Part shown: positions 26,240-34,552 of the stretch, one piece after another | How positions within the stretch are numbered: the stretch's first letter is position 1 | Layout: each line of letters opens with the position of its first letter | Origin: Dyella japonica A8 | Lineage (GTDB): Bacteria; Pseudomonadota; Gammaproteobacteria; Xanthomonadales; Rhodanobacteraceae | Length of the DNA stretch: 64,000 nt | NCBI RefSeq assembly: GCF_000725385.1 | Contig: NZ_CP008884.1 | Location: forward strand, 558,001 to 622,000 | Direction of reading: 5' to 3' | Notes under the pieces: generated by a model | The model's input: the letters and a program-made list of their open reading frames with translations, nothing else | Databases searched by the model: none | Told to the model about the DNA's origin: nothing | Position numbers and translations under genes: made by a program

Positions 26240-27325
26240 CTACCTGGGTACCTTGTTCTCCCCGGCGCGAGGGCTTTGGGGCCCGCCCTCTCGGTCTTGC
26301 TGCTCGAGAAATAGCCCGGCGGCGCCGATGACGCCGTGCTGGCCGTGCTCCATCAGTCGTACGGGAACCTGCTGCAGAAAGGCGCGCATGACGCCCTTGT
26401 TGAAAAAGCGCTGGCGGAAGCTGCTGGCCAGCAGCACCTCGCGGATCTGCGGAAGAATGCCGCCAGCCAGGAACACGCCGCCGCGTGCGCCATACAGCAG
26501 GCACAGGTCGCCGACGAAGCTGCCCAGCAGGCCGCAGAACACCTCCAGCGCTTCCACGGCCGCCTCGTCGCTGCGCTCCAGGGCTGCCTGCGTGACCTGC
26601 GCGGGCAGGGTCAGCACCGGCGGCTGGTGGCGCAGGGCACACAGCGCGCGATACAGGTTGAGCAGGCCGGGGCCGGACAAGGCATGTTCGAAGGAAACGT
26701 AAGCGCGGCCACGGGCGAGGTGGCGCAGGATTTCGATTTCACGTTCGTTGCCCGGTGCCAGCGCGATCTGGCCCGCTTCGGTGGCCAGCACGGTGGCGTG
26801 CGGGTGACCCGGCAGCAATACGGCCGAGCCCAGGCCGGTGCCCGGGCCCATCACCAGCACCGGACCTTCGGCCGGCGGCGCCTCGCTGTCGATCACGGCG
26901 GTGGTGTCGGCGGTGCTCAGGAACTGGGTGGCGTAGGCCACGGCTTCGAAGTCGTTGACGACGGCGAGCTGCTCGATGCCCAGGCTGTCGCGGATGTCGC
27001 GGATGGAGACGGGCCACGGCAGGTTGTCGTTGACGATGGCGTCGCCCAGCACGTAGCCGGCGCTGGCCACCGCGCAGCGGTTCACGTGCACGGCGTGGTC
27101 CAGCTGGCCGACGAAGTCCTGCAGCACCGCCGTCAGGCTCGGCCAGTCCGCGCAGGCGTAGCGGTGGTATTGCAGCACCGTCACCGGACGCACGCCGTCC
27201 GGCTCGCGGCTCACCAGCCCGATGCGGGCATGCGTGCCTCCGACGTCCGCAGCGAGAAACGCCCCCTGCAGCCGCGGAAGCTGGCGCGATGTCAGGTTGT
27301 GGTTGCCGCTTTGCGCCACCGACAT
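26240..27325 (-). CDS. Glucokinase-family kinase (candidate GlcNAc kinase NagK-II), copy B
   Basis: The 361-residue kinase has the same motifs as copy A (AADVGGTHARIG, GPGTGLGSA, FEHALSGPG). Between about 26335 and 27259 the DNA matches 16896-17820 without indels and with about seven synonymous differences. The N terminus (MSVAQSGNHN) and a 25-residue C-terminal tail (after GLFLEQQD) are unique. Start 27325 is preferred over 27349 because GGGGAGGGG immediately precedes it. It leads the kinase B-receptor B operon. The substrate is inferred to be GlcNAc. Confidence 0.87.
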   Translation of the reverse strand: MSVAQSGNHNLTSRQLPRLQGAFLAADVGGTHARIGLVSREPDGVRPVTVLQYHRYACADWPSLTAVLQDFVGQLDHAVHVNRCAVASAGYVLGDAIVNDNLPWPVSIRDIRDSLGIEQLAVVNDFEAVAYATQFLSTADTTAVIDSEAPPAEGPVLVMGPGTGLGSAVLLPGHPHATVLATEAGQIALAPGNEREIEILRHLARGRAYVSFEHALSGPGLLNLYRALCALRHQPPVLTLPAQVTQAALERSDEAAVEALEVFCGLLGSFVGDLCLLYGARGGVFLAGGILPQIREVLLASSFRQRFFNKGVMRAFLQQVPVRLMEHGQHGVIGAAGLFLEQQDREGGPQSPRAGENKVPR

Positions 27326-27392
27326 CCCCTCCCCACGCTGGGGCCGCACCCACCCTGGGCGACCCTGCCATGGGCCGAGTCTCGTCCCGTTA

Positions 27393-27406
27393 TGACAACG
27401 TTGTCA
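27393..27406. promoter_or_regulatory. LacI-family (NagR-type) operator upstream of kinase B
   Basis: TGACAACGTTGTCA is identical to the site at 17948-17961 and lies 68 bases before the kinase B start. A minus-strand TTGACA (-35-like) overlaps its edge, so binding would block the polymerase. Confidence 0.83.
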
Positions 27407-27637
27407 ACACAGCGTTTTATCATGCGAAACAAGGATTTGGCGCGGCCCAGCAATCGCAGCAAATAACGCCGTTCGCGCAGGATCGTGATGCATCGCAACA
27501 TGCTGTATCAGCAACGATTTTTGCCTGTCGAACCGGTCAAGGCTGCTGACAAAACGGGGCTACCGCGCCGCAACATGAGGGCGGCGGCATGGGGGTCTTC
27601 GGGGCCAACCAGGGATGGGGACGCGATGGCTTGTCCG

Positions 27638-27675
27638 TGTCAAAATTTGACAACGTTACGCTTAGCGTCGATAAA
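27638..27675 (+). promoter_or_regulatory. nagP promoter with overlapping operators
   Basis: TTGACA (27647-27652) and GATAAA (27670-27675) are separated by 17 bases, a good sigma70-type promoter. The -35 is embedded in the palindrome TGTCAAAATTTGACA (27638-27652) and in a degenerate NagR half site TGACAACGTTAC (27648-27659). Repression by the nearby LacI regulator is inferred. Confidence 0.72.
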
Positions 27676-27747
27676 AGCTCTTTCGGGGAATCAGGACCGG
27701 CTTCGGTCCGTCGTTCAGCGGCAATCCGCGGGGAGTAAAGTCCATCC

Positions 27748-29034
27748 ATGTCTGCCACTACGCTTGCCGCCGGCGAGTCACGCTCTTCCAGCGTGGTGCC
27801 GATGCTTATCATCGGCGTGCTGTTCTTCATCTTCGGTTTCGTCACCTGGCTCAACGGCCCGCTGATCACCTTCGTGAAGCTTGCCTTCAACGTGGATGAC
27901 GTCTCGGCGTTCCTCGTGCCACTGGTGTTCTACTTTTCGTACTTCTTCCTGGCCATTCCTTCCTCCAGCGTACTTCGCCGCACCGGCATGAAGAAAGGCA
28001 TGGGCCTGGGCCTGTTCGTGATGGCGATCGGCGCGGTGGTGTTCGGCCAGTTCGTCAGCATGCGCGTCTTCTATCCAGCGCTTTTCGGCCTGTTCGTGAT
28101 CGGCGCGGGCCTCGCGTTGCTGCAGACCGCGTCCAATCCGTACATCAGCATCCTCGGCCCCATCGACAGCGCCGCGCAGCGCATCGCCTTCATGGGCATC
28201 TGCAACAAGGTGGCCGGCGCGCTGGCGCCGTTCGTGTTCGGCGCGCTGGTGCTCAGCGGCATCGACACGTTCGATACCCAGGTGAAGGCAGCCGCGACGC
28301 CGGAAGCGAAGGAGGCCCTGCTCAACGCCTTCGCCGCCAAGATCCACATGCCGTACATGATCATGGCGGGCCTGCTGGTGCTGCTGGCGATCTGGGTGGT
28401 CCGTTCGCCGCTGCCGGAAATCAAGCCGGCCGGCGCCAACGCCGAGTCGGACATCGGCCACGCCAAGGGCGGCATCTTCAGCTTCCCGCACCTGTGGCTG
28501 GGCGTGCTGTGCCTGTTCCTCTACGTGGGCGTGGAAGTGATGGCGGGCGACGCCATCGGCACCTACGGCCAGGGCTTTGGCCTGCCGCTGGATGAAACGA
28601 AGCATTTCACCTCGTACACGCTGATCGCCATGCTCGCGGGTTACCTCGCCGGCCTGGTGCTGATCCCCCGCTTCATCTCGCAGCAGAGCTACCTCGCGGT
28701 ATCGGCGGTGATGGGCGTGCTGTTCACGCTGGGGGCGTACTTCACCACCGGCCATGCCTCGGTGGGTTTTGTCGCGGCGCTGGGCTTCGCCAACGCCATG
28801 ATGTGGCCGGCGATCTTCCCGCTGGCCATCCACGGCCTGGGGCGCCTGACCGAACGCGGCTCGGCCCTGCTCATCATGGCGATCGTGGGTGGTGCGCTGG
28901 TGCCGCAGCTGTTCGTGCACCTGAAACAGCATTTCAACTTCCAGCTGGTATTCATGGCGCTGATGGTGCCCTGCTACCTGTACATCCTGTACTACGGCCT
29001 CAAGGGGCACCGCGTCGGCCAGCACGCGCGCTGA
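27748..29034 (+). CDS. nagP: MFS sugar permease, FHS family, probable GlcNAc transporter NagP
   Basis: The 428-residue protein has 12 membrane segments. It begins its first helix with SVVPMLIIGVLFFIFGFVTW, followed by NGPLITFVKLAF, a start typical of the fucose/GlcNAc permease (FHS) branch, and later has QTASNPYISILGP. It should take up GlcNAc by proton symport across the inner membrane. Adjacent LacI, SIS-deaminase and nagA genes make GlcNAc by far the likeliest substrate. Confidence 0.88.
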   Translation: MSATTLAAGESRSSSVVPMLIIGVLFFIFGFVTWLNGPLITFVKLAFNVDDVSAFLVPLVFYFSYFFLAIPSSSVLRRTGMKKGMGLGLFVMAIGAVVFGQFVSMRVFYPALFGLFVIGAGLALLQTASNPYISILGPIDSAAQRIAFMGICNKVAGALAPFVFGALVLSGIDTFDTQVKAAATPEAKEALLNAFAAKIHMPYMIMAGLLVLLAIWVVRSPLPEIKPAGANAESDIGHAKGGIFSFPHLWLGVLCLFLYVGVEVMAGDAIGTYGQGFGLPLDETKHFTSYTLIAMLAGYLAGLVLIPRFISQQSYLAVSAVMGVLFTLGAYFTTGHASVGFVAALGFANAMMWPAIFPLAIHGLGRLTERGSALLIMAIVGGALVPQLFVHLKQHFNFQLVFMALMVPCYLYILYYGLKGHRVGQHAR

Positions 29035-29040
29035 GCTTAG

Positions 29041-29065
29041 GGACGGCGCGCCGGACGCGCCGTCC
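29041..29065 (+). terminator. Strong GC hairpin after nagP
   Basis: GGACGGCGCG (29041-29050) and CGCGCCGTCC (29056-29065) form a perfect 10-bp stem 6 bases after the nagP stop. No U run follows, so it may only attenuate or protect the nagP message before the regulator gene. Confidence 0.45.
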
Positions 29066-29128
29066 GCAGGCACAGCTGCGCTGGGCTACGATGCCACCAC
29101 TTCATCCCGTATTGCCGGAGTTTTCACG

Positions 29129-30181
29129 TTGCGCAACCCCACCATCAAGGACGTCGCCAAACGTTCGGGCGTTTCGCTCAAGACCGTCTCGCGCGTGATC
29201 AATCACGAGGCATCGGTGCGCGCCGATACGCGCGAGAAGGTCGAGCGCGCGATCGAGGCATTGGGCTACCAGCCCAACCCCTCCGCACGCGGCCTGCGCA
29301 GCACGCATGCCTACGCCATCGGGCTGGTCTACGACAACCCGAACGCGCACTACGTGATCAGCATGCAGGACGGCGTGCTGTCCGCCTGCCGCGAGCGCGG
29401 CTTCGGCCTGCTGATCCATCCCTGCGATTCGTCCTCGCCGGAACTCGCGGCGGAACTGTGCGCGCTGGTCGAACGTAATCGCCTGGCCGGCCTGGTGCTG
29501 GCGCCGCCGATGTCCGAACAGGCCGAGCTGATCAACACGCTGACCGAGAATGACGTTAGCTTCGTGCGTATCATTTCCTCGCGCGAAGACCCCCATGACG
29601 GCGCGCCCTGCGTCTACATCGACGACCGCAGCGCGGCCTACGCGATCACCGAACACCTGATCCAGATGGGTCACCAGCGCATCGGCTTCCTGTGGGGCGA
29701 ACCGCATCACCGGTCCAGCCCGGAGCGTTACCAGGGCTATGCCGACGCGCTGCGCGACTACGGCCTGCCGCTGGACAAGAAGCTGGTGCTGCCCGGCCGC
29801 TATGCGTTCGACGACGGTTTCCGCGGCGCGCGCAAGCTGCTCGCGCTGAAGGAACCGCCGACCGCCATCTTCGGCAGCAACGACGAGATCGCCGCGGGCG
29901 TACTCGCCGCCGCGCGCTCCAGCGGGCTGGACGTACCGTGGAACCTTTCCATCGCCGGCTTCGAGGACAGCCCGTTCTCCAAGCAGGCCTGGCCCGCGCT
30001 CACCACCGCCCGCCAGTCCACCAGCGACATCGGCCGCCACGCAGCGCTACAGCTGATGGCCGAGCTGCAACGCAAGGCTGGCGCGACGGTAGAGCTGCCG
30101 CACAGCGAATGTTTCGTACCCGAACTGGTCGTGCGCGGCTCCACCGCGCCGCCGCAAACCCCGACGCCACGCAAGGGCTGA
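29129..30181 (+). CDS. nagR: LacI-family transcriptional regulator, NagR-like
   Basis: The 350-residue product has an N-terminal LacI HTH (residues ~3-50: TIKDVAKRSGVSLKTVSRVI, then the hinge NPSARGLRS) and a periplasmic-binding-type effector domain. The TTG start is preceded by CCGGAG at good spacing, and the HTH begins at residue 4, so no earlier start is needed. It lies between nagP and the deaminase gene, as nagR does in xanthomonads. It likely binds the TGACAACGTTGTCA sites at 17948 and 27393. Confidence 0.87.
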   Translation: MRNPTIKDVAKRSGVSLKTVSRVINHEASVRADTREKVERAIEALGYQPNPSARGLRSTHAYAIGLVYDNPNAHYVISMQDGVLSACRERGFGLLIHPCDSSSPELAAELCALVERNRLAGLVLAPPMSEQAELINTLTENDVSFVRIISSREDPHDGAPCVYIDDRSAAYAITEHLIQMGHQRIGFLWGEPHHRSSPERYQGYADALRDYGLPLDKKLVLPGRYAFDDGFRGARKLLALKEPPTAIFGSNDEIAAGVLAAARSSGLDVPWNLSIAGFEDSPFSKQAWPALTTARQSTSDIGRHAALQLMAELQRKAGATVELPHSECFVPELVVRGSTAPPQTPTPRKG

Positions 30182-30235
30182 GGCCACGCCTCGATCCGAG
30201 CGGCGTGCGTCCACACGCATGCCAAGAGATAGACG

Positions 30236-31270
30236 ATGAAGCAAGCCAGCGACACCCTGATGTACCGCGAGGCCCACGAGGCGGCCGCCGTGGTCGAGCG
30301 CCAGCTGCGCGAGAACGCGCCGATCCTGAAGAAGCTCGGCGAACAGCTGCGGACCCAGCCGCCCCGCTTCATCGTCACCTGTGCGCGCGGCAGTTCCGAC
30401 CACGCCGCCGCCTATGCGAAGTACGTGTTCGAAACCCGGCTTGGCCTGATCACCGCGTCGGCGTCGCCGTCCATCTCCTCGATCTACGACGCCGACCTGC
30501 ATCTGGACGGCGCGCTGTTCATCGCCATCTCGCAGTCGGGCAAGAGTCCCGACCTGCTGCGTAGCGCGCAGGCCGCCAAGGACGCCGGCGCGCACGTGGT
30601 GGCGCTGGTGAACGTGGAAGACTCTCCGCTCGCGCAGATGGCGGACACCTTCGTGCCGCTGCGCGCCGGCCCGGAACTCAGCGTGGCCGCGACCAAGAGC
30701 TACCTCGCCACGCTCGCCGCCGTGCTGCAGCTCACCGCGCATTGGGGCAACGACGCCGAACTGTACGGCATCGTCGAACGCCTGCCGGAGGATCTGCGCC
30801 GCGGCTGGGACTGCGACTGGAGCCCGATGGTCGAAGGCCTCACCAAGGCGAGCAGCCTGTTCGTGGTCGGCCGCGGCTTTGGTTTCGGCGCCGCGCTGGA
30901 GGCCGCGCTCAAGCTCAAGGAAACCTGCGGCCTGCATGCCGAAGCCTTCAGCGCAGCCGAAGTGAAGCATGGCCCGATGGCCATCGTGGGCGAAGGCTTT
31001 CCCGTGCTGTTCTTCGCCCAGGGCGACGGCACGCAGGACAACACCATCGCCGTGGCGAACGAATTCCGTGCACGCGGCGCGCGCGTGTTCATTGCCGCAC
31101 CGGGCAACCACGATCCGGACAAGCTGCCGCTGCCCGATGGCGTGTCGCCGATGGTGACCCCACTGCTCGCCGTGCAGAGTTTCTATCGCGCGGCCAGTGC
31201 ACTGTCGCTGGCGCGCGGTTTCGATCCCGACGTGCCGCCGCATCTACGCAAGGTGACGGAGACGATGTAA
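30236..31270 (+). CDS. nagB-II: SIS-domain glucosamine-6-phosphate deaminase, NagB-II type
   Basis: The 344-residue product has two SIS domains (FIVTCARGSSDHAAAYAKYV near residue 42; ISQSGKSPDLL near 98; VGRGFGFGAALEAALKLKET near 209). It resembles the isomerase half of GlmS without the glutaminase domain. It converts GlcN-6-P to fructose-6-P plus ammonia. Its stop shares one base with the nagA start (TAATG), so the last two steps are translationally coupled. Confidence 0.9.
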   Translation: MKQASDTLMYREAHEAAAVVERQLRENAPILKKLGEQLRTQPPRFIVTCARGSSDHAAAYAKYVFETRLGLITASASPSISSIYDADLHLDGALFIAISQSGKSPDLLRSAQAAKDAGAHVVALVNVEDSPLAQMADTFVPLRAGPELSVAATKSYLATLAAVLQLTAHWGNDAELYGIVERLPEDLRRGWDCDWSPMVEGLTKASSLFVVGRGFGFGAALEAALKLKETCGLHAEAFSAAEVKHGPMAIVGEGFPVLFFAQGDGTQDNTIAVANEFRARGARVFIAAPGNHDPDKLPLPDGVSPMVTPLLAVQSFYRAASALSLARGFDPDVPPHLRKVTETM

Positions 31271-32424
31271 TGACCACGCCCCTTACCGCACTCGTCAACG
31301 GTCGCGTGCTCACCGACCACGGCCCGCGCAACGGATGGGTGGTGCTGGTGCGCGGCGAGCGCATCGAAGCCATCGTCCCTGCCGACGATGCGCGCATCAC
31401 CGGCGCGCAGCAGCACGACCTGAAGGGCCGGCTGTTGCTGCCGGGCTTTATCGACGTGCAGGTCAACGGCGGCGGCGGCGTGCTGTTCAACGCCGAGGCC
31501 ACCGTGGAAGCGCTGGCCACCATCGGCGCGGCGCACCGCAAGTACGGCACCACCGGCTTCCTGCCCACGCTGATCACCGACACCGCCGACGTGATGCGCA
31601 AGGCGCTCGATGCGGTGGACACGGCCATCGAGCAGGGCGTGCCGGGCGTGCTGGGCATCCACCTGGAAGGCCCGTTCCTCGCCACCGCGCGCAAGGGTAT
31701 CCACGACGCCAGCCTGTTCCGCCTGCCCGATGCCGAGGACATCGCCGCCATCACGCGCAACCGTCGCGGTGTGGTGATGCTGACGCTGGCCGTGGAAGAA
31801 GTGCCGCTCGACACCATCCGCCAGCTCAGCGAAGCCGGCGTGCTGGTGGTGGCCGGCCACACCGCGGCCACCTACACCCGCACGCGCGCCGCGCTCGACG
31901 CGGGCGTGTGCGGCTTCACCCATCTCTACAACGCGATGACCCCACTGGGCAGCCGCGAGCCTGGCGTGGTCGGCGCGGCACTGGACGATCCGCACAGCTG
32001 GTGCGGGCTGATCGTCGACGGCCACCACGTGCACCCGGTCGCGCTGCGCATCGCCATCGCGGCGAAGGCCAAGGGCAAGAGCGTGCTGGTTACCGACGCC
32101 ATGCCGCCGGTGGGTTCGGACAGCCCCGAGTACGTGCTCAACGGCCAGACCATCATCGCGCGCGACGGCATCTGCCAGAGCGATGCAGGCGTGCTCGCGG
32201 GTTCGGCGCTGGACATGGCGACCGGCGTGCGCAACCTGGTGGAGATGGTCGGCCTGCCGCTGGCCGAAGCCTCGCGCATGGCCAGTGCCTATCCCGCCGC
32301 GTGGCTTGGCCTGGATCGCACACACGGCCGCCTGGTCGCCGGGCAGCACGCGGATTTCGCCGTGCTGGACGACGGGCTGGTGGTGAAGGAAACCTGGATC
32401 TCGGGCGTTCGCTACGACGTTTGA
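31270..32424 (+). CDS. nagA: N-acetylglucosamine-6-phosphate deacetylase
   Basis: The 384-residue amidohydrolase has LPGFIDVQVNGGGGVLFN near residue 57, HLEGPFLA near 131, VVAGHTAATY, FTHLYNAMTP, DGHHVHP and VTDAMPP with the catalytic Asp. It removes acetate from GlcNAc-6-P, the step between the kinase and the NagB-II deaminase. It is the last gene of the nagP-nagR-nagB-nagA stretch and faces the convergent sulfatase-domain gene across a palindromic repeat. Confidence 0.96.
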   Translation: MTTPLTALVNGRVLTDHGPRNGWVVLVRGERIEAIVPADDARITGAQQHDLKGRLLLPGFIDVQVNGGGGVLFNAEATVEALATIGAAHRKYGTTGFLPTLITDTADVMRKALDAVDTAIEQGVPGVLGIHLEGPFLATARKGIHDASLFRLPDAEDIAAITRNRRGVVMLTLAVEEVPLDTIRQLSEAGVLVVAGHTAATYTRTRAALDAGVCGFTHLYNAMTPLGSREPGVVGAALDDPHSWCGLIVDGHHVHPVALRIAIAAKAKGKSVLVTDAMPPVGSDSPEYVLNGQTIIARDGICQSDAGVLAGSALDMATGVRNLVEMVGLPLAEASRMASAYPAAWLGLDRTHGRLVAGQHADFAVLDDGLVVKETWISGVRYDV

Positions 32425-32503
32425 GTGGCACCAGTTTTCATTTCAGCGAAGCCGTAATGAAAAACGGTTCGCGCCTCCCCAGCGTTTCCGCAAGCAACCA
32501 TGT

Positions 32504-32607
32504 CCCTCACCGTCATTCCCGCGAAAGCGGGAATCCAGCGTCTTTAATACCTCGGTGCCGCGAGAAAAGGCACTGGATTCCCGCTTTCGCGGGAATGACG
32601 GTGAGGG
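32504..32607. repeat. Palindromic repeat family A (full element)
   Basis: Left arm CCCTCACCGTCATTCCCGCG (32504-32523, continuing to CCAG) is mirrored by the right arm ending GACGGTGAGGG at 32607. It sits between convergent nagA and the LTA-synthase-like gene and could form a bidirectional 3' structure. Confidence 0.85.
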
Positions 32608-32645
32608 ATAGGTGGCTTTGAGCAAGTGCCTCTCAGTGCTCTCGC

Positions 32646-34370
32646 TTATTCGTACACGTGCAGCCGGTTGAAGATCCACGCGTGGTACGACTTCACCAGA
32701 CCCGGCTGCGCGCAATCGGTGTAGAGGCCATTGCAACGGGTCCGCAGCGAGATGGCCGCCGAGAAGTACGGGTCGGTCGGCAGGTCCGCCGCCTGCAGCA
32801 CCATGCTCGGCAACAAGGCGATGTCGAGCATGGGGTACTTCGGCAGCTCGGCACCCTGGAAGTTGCTCTTGATCATGTAATAGGTGAGGTAGTCCTTGTA
32901 CGAGGACAGCCCATCCGGCCACGTGCGTGGCATGCCCCTGATCAGACCGCTGAACGACGGCTGGTGGTCGCCGAAGTGCACGATCACCGTGGGCTGCGCG
33001 CGATCGAGGAAGTCGTGCTCCAGCCCGTGCATCGCCACGTCGGAGTTGTGCAGGTTCGACAGATAGGTGTTGAAGTTGATCGACTCGCGCGTCGGCAGGC
33101 CCTTCAGTACGCCCTTGTTGAACGGCGGCGGCAGCACGGACAGCGGGTCGGTATCGTGCGGGCCGTGCTGCGCCAGCGTCAGGATCATCACGAACACCGG
33201 CTGGCCCGGCTTCTTCACCTTGTCGTAGACGCGCTTGGCGGCGTCGAACATCTGCTTGTCGGTTTCCTCCCACTCTTCCAGGCCCAGCTGGCTGGCGTCG
33301 TAGAACTGGTCGAAGCCATACGCCTTATAGGCGTTGCGGCCGTTGAGGAAGGAGCCGTTGGTCGGATAGATGGCCACGGTGAGGTAGCCCAGGCGCTGCA
33401 GCTGGCGCGGCAGGCTGTCCTGCACGTGCGGGGCGAGCACATACGGCGCGTACATGCCGCCGGGGCCGAAGATGTCCTGCGGCATGCCGGTGAGCGTGGC
33501 GAACTCGCTCACCCAGGTGCCGCCACCAAAGGTGTGCACGCGCATCGGGCCGGTGGCACGCGTGCGTCCGTCGTACTTGAACAACGACACGCGGCATTCA
33601 GGGACGTTGCACTCGGTGAAGTTGGACGGGTTGAAGGTGCTTTCTTCCAGCACCTGCACGATGTCCGGGTACGACGCGGGGGAGCGCGGGGTGGCGGCCG
33701 GCTCGCCCGAGGCGGTGGCGCCCCAGTCTTCCTCGGCCTTCGCATCGTCAGCCATGTCGGGCAGGTGGATGTCCGAGTCGCTGAAGTTGACGAAGAAGTT
33801 GGTGATCTGCGCGTCGTCGGAGAGCTTCTCCCACACGTTCCTCGCATGCACCTCGGCGAATGGGCCGTTGGGCAGCAGGCACAGCCAGAACGCAAAGCCC
33901 CACACCAGCACGCCGCTGGCGCGCATGGTCCACGCGCGGCGGGGGCTGAGGTGGGCCAGCAAGCGGCGGTCGAGGCGCCACACCGCCCACAGGGCCAGCG
34001 GCGTCAGCACGCACACGCCCAGCGAAAGCAGCCACAGGTGCGGGTAATGGCGCAGGGTTTCGAGCAGGCTGCTGCGCGCGTAGTAGATGAAGTCCGCCGG
34101 CATCAGCGGCGAATCGAGGTAACGCAGCTTCATCACGGACAGGAAGTTCAGCCCGAGGAACAGGCCGCCGCTCACCACAAGCGCGGTGGCCGGGCGCGCG
34201 AACGCCGACAGCAGCATGCCGAACGCACACACCATCAGGGCGATCACGAACGCCTGCTGCAGCAGGGCCGGCTCGCGCAGCGCGGTCATATTGACGCAGA
34301 ACAGGAAGAAGGCGATGGCGAGCAGCCAGGGCCCACTCTTTCGCAGGAAGCGAAGCGGTTGTTGCGGCAT
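32646..34370 (-). CDS. LTA-synthase/OpgB-like membrane phosphotransferase (sulfatase fold)
   Basis: The 574-residue protein has about five N-terminal membrane helices (to ~residue 170) and a periplasmic alkaline-phosphatase-superfamily domain. The domain begins PDIVQVLEESTFNPSNF (nucleophile Ser/Thr region), continues with TFGGGTWVSEFATLTGMP, and ends with metal-ligand motifs FVMILTLAQHGPHD and VIVHFGDHQPS. Related enzymes transfer phosphoglycerol from phosphatidylglycerol to envelope glycans. In a Gram-negative the acceptor may be a periplasmic glucan; the substrate is not shown. Confidence 0.85.
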   Translation of the reverse strand: MPQQPLRFLRKSGPWLLAIAFFLFCVNMTALREPALLQQAFVIALMVCAFGMLLSAFARPATALVVSGGLFLGLNFLSVMKLRYLDSPLMPADFIYYARSSLLETLRHYPHLWLLSLGVCVLTPLALWAVWRLDRRLLAHLSPRRAWTMRASGVLVWGFAFWLCLLPNGPFAEVHARNVWEKLSDDAQITNFFVNFSDSDIHLPDMADDAKAEEDWGATASGEPAATPRSPASYPDIVQVLEESTFNPSNFTECNVPECRVSLFKYDGRTRATGPMRVHTFGGGTWVSEFATLTGMPQDIFGPGGMYAPYVLAPHVQDSLPRQLQRLGYLTVAIYPTNGSFLNGRNAYKAYGFDQFYDASQLGLEEWEETDKQMFDAAKRVYDKVKKPGQPVFVMILTLAQHGPHDTDPLSVLPPPFNKGVLKGLPTRESINFNTYLSNLHNSDVAMHGLEHDFLDRAQPTVIVHFGDHQPSFSGLIRGMPRTWPDGLSSYKDYLTYYMIKSNFQGAELPKYPMLDIALLPSMVLQAADLPTDPYFSAAISLRTRCNGLYTDCAQPGLVKSYHAWIFNRLHVYE

Positions 34371-34552
34371 ATAAGGCGAGGCCCCCTGTTCGGCCCGGTG
34401 TCATCTGGGCGCAATTCTACGGTCTTGTCGCTGTCACATGCACAACGGCCGGCAACGGACAAACGGCGCCACCATGCGGTTCAGCGGCCGTTGAGCGGGC
34501 GGATCGTCACGCCGATCTGCTAGGTTTCCCGCTTTGACTCCCTTGCTTCCCC

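Larger units (their letters stand above)
27326..27747. other. 422-base divergent regulatory region (kinase B / nagP)
   Basis: No gene is seen. It holds the perfect LacI-type operator at 27393-27406 on the kinase side and a nagP promoter with overlapping palindromes at 27638-27675. The arrangement lets one regulator control both divergent units. Confidence 0.6.
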
